From Promethearchaeota archaeon (lineage in GTDB: Archaea > Asgardarchaeota > Lokiarchaeia > Sigynarchaeales > SOKP01): DNA of 5,717 nucleotides. Positions 5,014-5,717 of this stretch are shown here, one piece after another. The position numbers and the translations under genes are program-made. The notes under the pieces were generated by a model, which was given only the letters and a program-made list of their open reading frames with translations, had not been told where the DNA came from and ran no database searches. The stretch spans positions 1 to 5,717 of the forward strand of contig SDNN01000183.1 in assembly GCA_004524425.1 (NCBI GenBank). Reading direction: 5' to 3'. The first letter of the stretch is position 1. The number at the start of each line of letters is the position of its first letter.

Positions 5014-5717
5014 ATGGATAATCGAATTTACATACTTGATGTAACCAACAGAGATGGCGTGCAAACTAGCAGACTTGGTCTCGCTAAATTGGAGAAAACA
5101 GTCATAAATATCTTATTAAACCAAATGGGCGTGTTTCAAAGCGAATTGGGCTTTCCTACGACAAATCATGAAACAAATTATATTAATGCTAATTTAGAAC
5201 TTGCTGAAATGAAAGTAATATATCCCATGCGATTGGAGGGATGGATAAGGGCCATTGAATCGGATGTAGAGAAGGCTGTGGAACTGACAAGAGTTAAGCA
5301 TTTAAATTTATCAATATCCACGTCCAATCAAATGATTAACGGCAAATTTCAGGGAAAATATGATAAAGAGGATATAATAAAAGTGATGGTAGACGCCGTA
5401 AAAAGGGCTAAAGAATTAGGTATTAAGACCATTGGAGTAAATGCTGAAGATGCAAGTCGCACGGGAATGGATTATTTGATTAAGTTCGCCTTGGCAGCGA
5501 GAAAAGCAGGAGCAGATCGGATTCGTTATTGTGATACTCTAGGTTATGAGAATCCTTTTAGGATTCATTTTCGATGTAAGGATCTGACTAAAGCAGTTGA
5601 TCTTCCGATAGAACTTCACACGCATAATGATCTTGGAATGGCAGTAGCATGTGCTGTAACGGGAGCTAAAGGAGTCATAGAGGAAGGACAAGATGCATAC
5701 ATAAATACTACAGTAAA
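5014..5717 (+). CDS. DRE-TIM acyltransferase: homocitrate synthase-like or Re-citrate synthase, 3' end missing
   Basis: The first 234 residues are visible; the gene runs off the right edge. The family joins acetyl-CoA to a 2-oxoacid (2-oxoglutarate, 2-oxoisovalerate, pyruvate or oxaloacetate) in a metal-dependent TIM barrel. Seen here are DVTNRDGVQTSR (9-20) with the R13-D14 pair that binds substrate and metal, the NAEDASRT segment (143-150), RYCDTLGY (171-178), and the metal-binding LHTHND (201-206; H202 and H204). The DVTNRDGVQ form replaces the common DTTLRDGEQ and marks a divergent subgroup, usually annotated homocitrate synthase; from memory, the Re-citrate synthases of anaerobes are also related to this class. 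ELGFPTTNHETNY (44-56) is another subgroup-like stretch. The catalytic Asn and any C-terminal regulatory domain lie beyond the window. The gene diverges from the 4-hydroxybutyryl-CoA dehydratase gene. The family is secure, while the exact substrate (citrate, homocitrate, isopropylmalate or citramalate formation) is open. Confidence 0.88.
   Translation, partial: MDNRIYILDVTNRDGVQTSRLGLAKLEKTVINILLNQMGVFQSELGFPTTNHETNYINANLELAEMKVIYPMRLEGWIRAIESDVEKAVELTRVKHLNLSISTSNQMINGKFQGKYDKEDIIKVMVDAVKRAKELGIKTIGVNAEDASRTGMDYLIKFALAARKAGADRIRYCDTLGYENPFRIHFRCKDLTKAVDLPIELHTHNDLGMAVACAVTGAKGVIEEGQDAYINTTV

Noticed and set aside
4954..5046. Short TTG-initiated leader peptide overlapping the synthase start
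   Set aside because: There is no ribosome binding site at a suitable distance, and the composition is what AT-rich noncoding sequence gives.

Overview
The window reads as a piece of an AT-rich archaeal chromosome, most likely from an Asgard archaeon (Lokiarchaeia-like). This is an inference. It rests on a Rab/Arf-like small GTPase of eukaryotic style directly followed by an archaeal TrmB-type winged-helix protein, together with genes for strictly anaerobic acyl-CoA and 2-oxoacid chemistry. No rRNA or other marker gene is present to fix the lineage.

Left part (1-592): an incomplete, unrecognised minus-strand gene runs off the left edge. An AT-rich spacer of 194 bases separates it from the divergent plus-strand genes. 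Plus-strand block (593-3000): a TIM-barrel protein of the sugar-phosphate isomerase/AP endonuclease 2 superfamily, a small GTPase with altered G3 and G4 motifs, and a TrmB-like DNA-binding protein. The last two lie in the same reading frame, separated by one stop codon and 24 open codons. Those codons carry a good Shine-Dalgarno sequence and what looks like the true N-terminus of the regulator. The pair looks like a GTPase and regulator module, but what it controls is not visible.

Right part (3030-5717): a convergent minus-strand gene encodes a 4-hydroxybutyryl-CoA dehydratase/vinylacetyl-CoA isomerase homologue with all four iron-sulfur cluster ligands. A 442-base divergent control region follows, holding repeated AATGAAAA-type elements and a TATA-like box. 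The last gene, cut by the right edge, encodes a DRE-TIM metallolyase of the homocitrate/isopropylmalate/Re-citrate synthase group. The two divergent enzymes suggest anaerobic C4-CoA and 2-oxoacid or citrate metabolism, possibly sharing control through the region between them.

No tRNA, rRNA, CRISPR array, transposon or attachment site was recognised. The most noteworthy points are the non-AUG start problem of the TrmB-like gene, the catalytic-position changes in the GTPase and TIM barrel, and the spaced repeats between the two metabolic genes.
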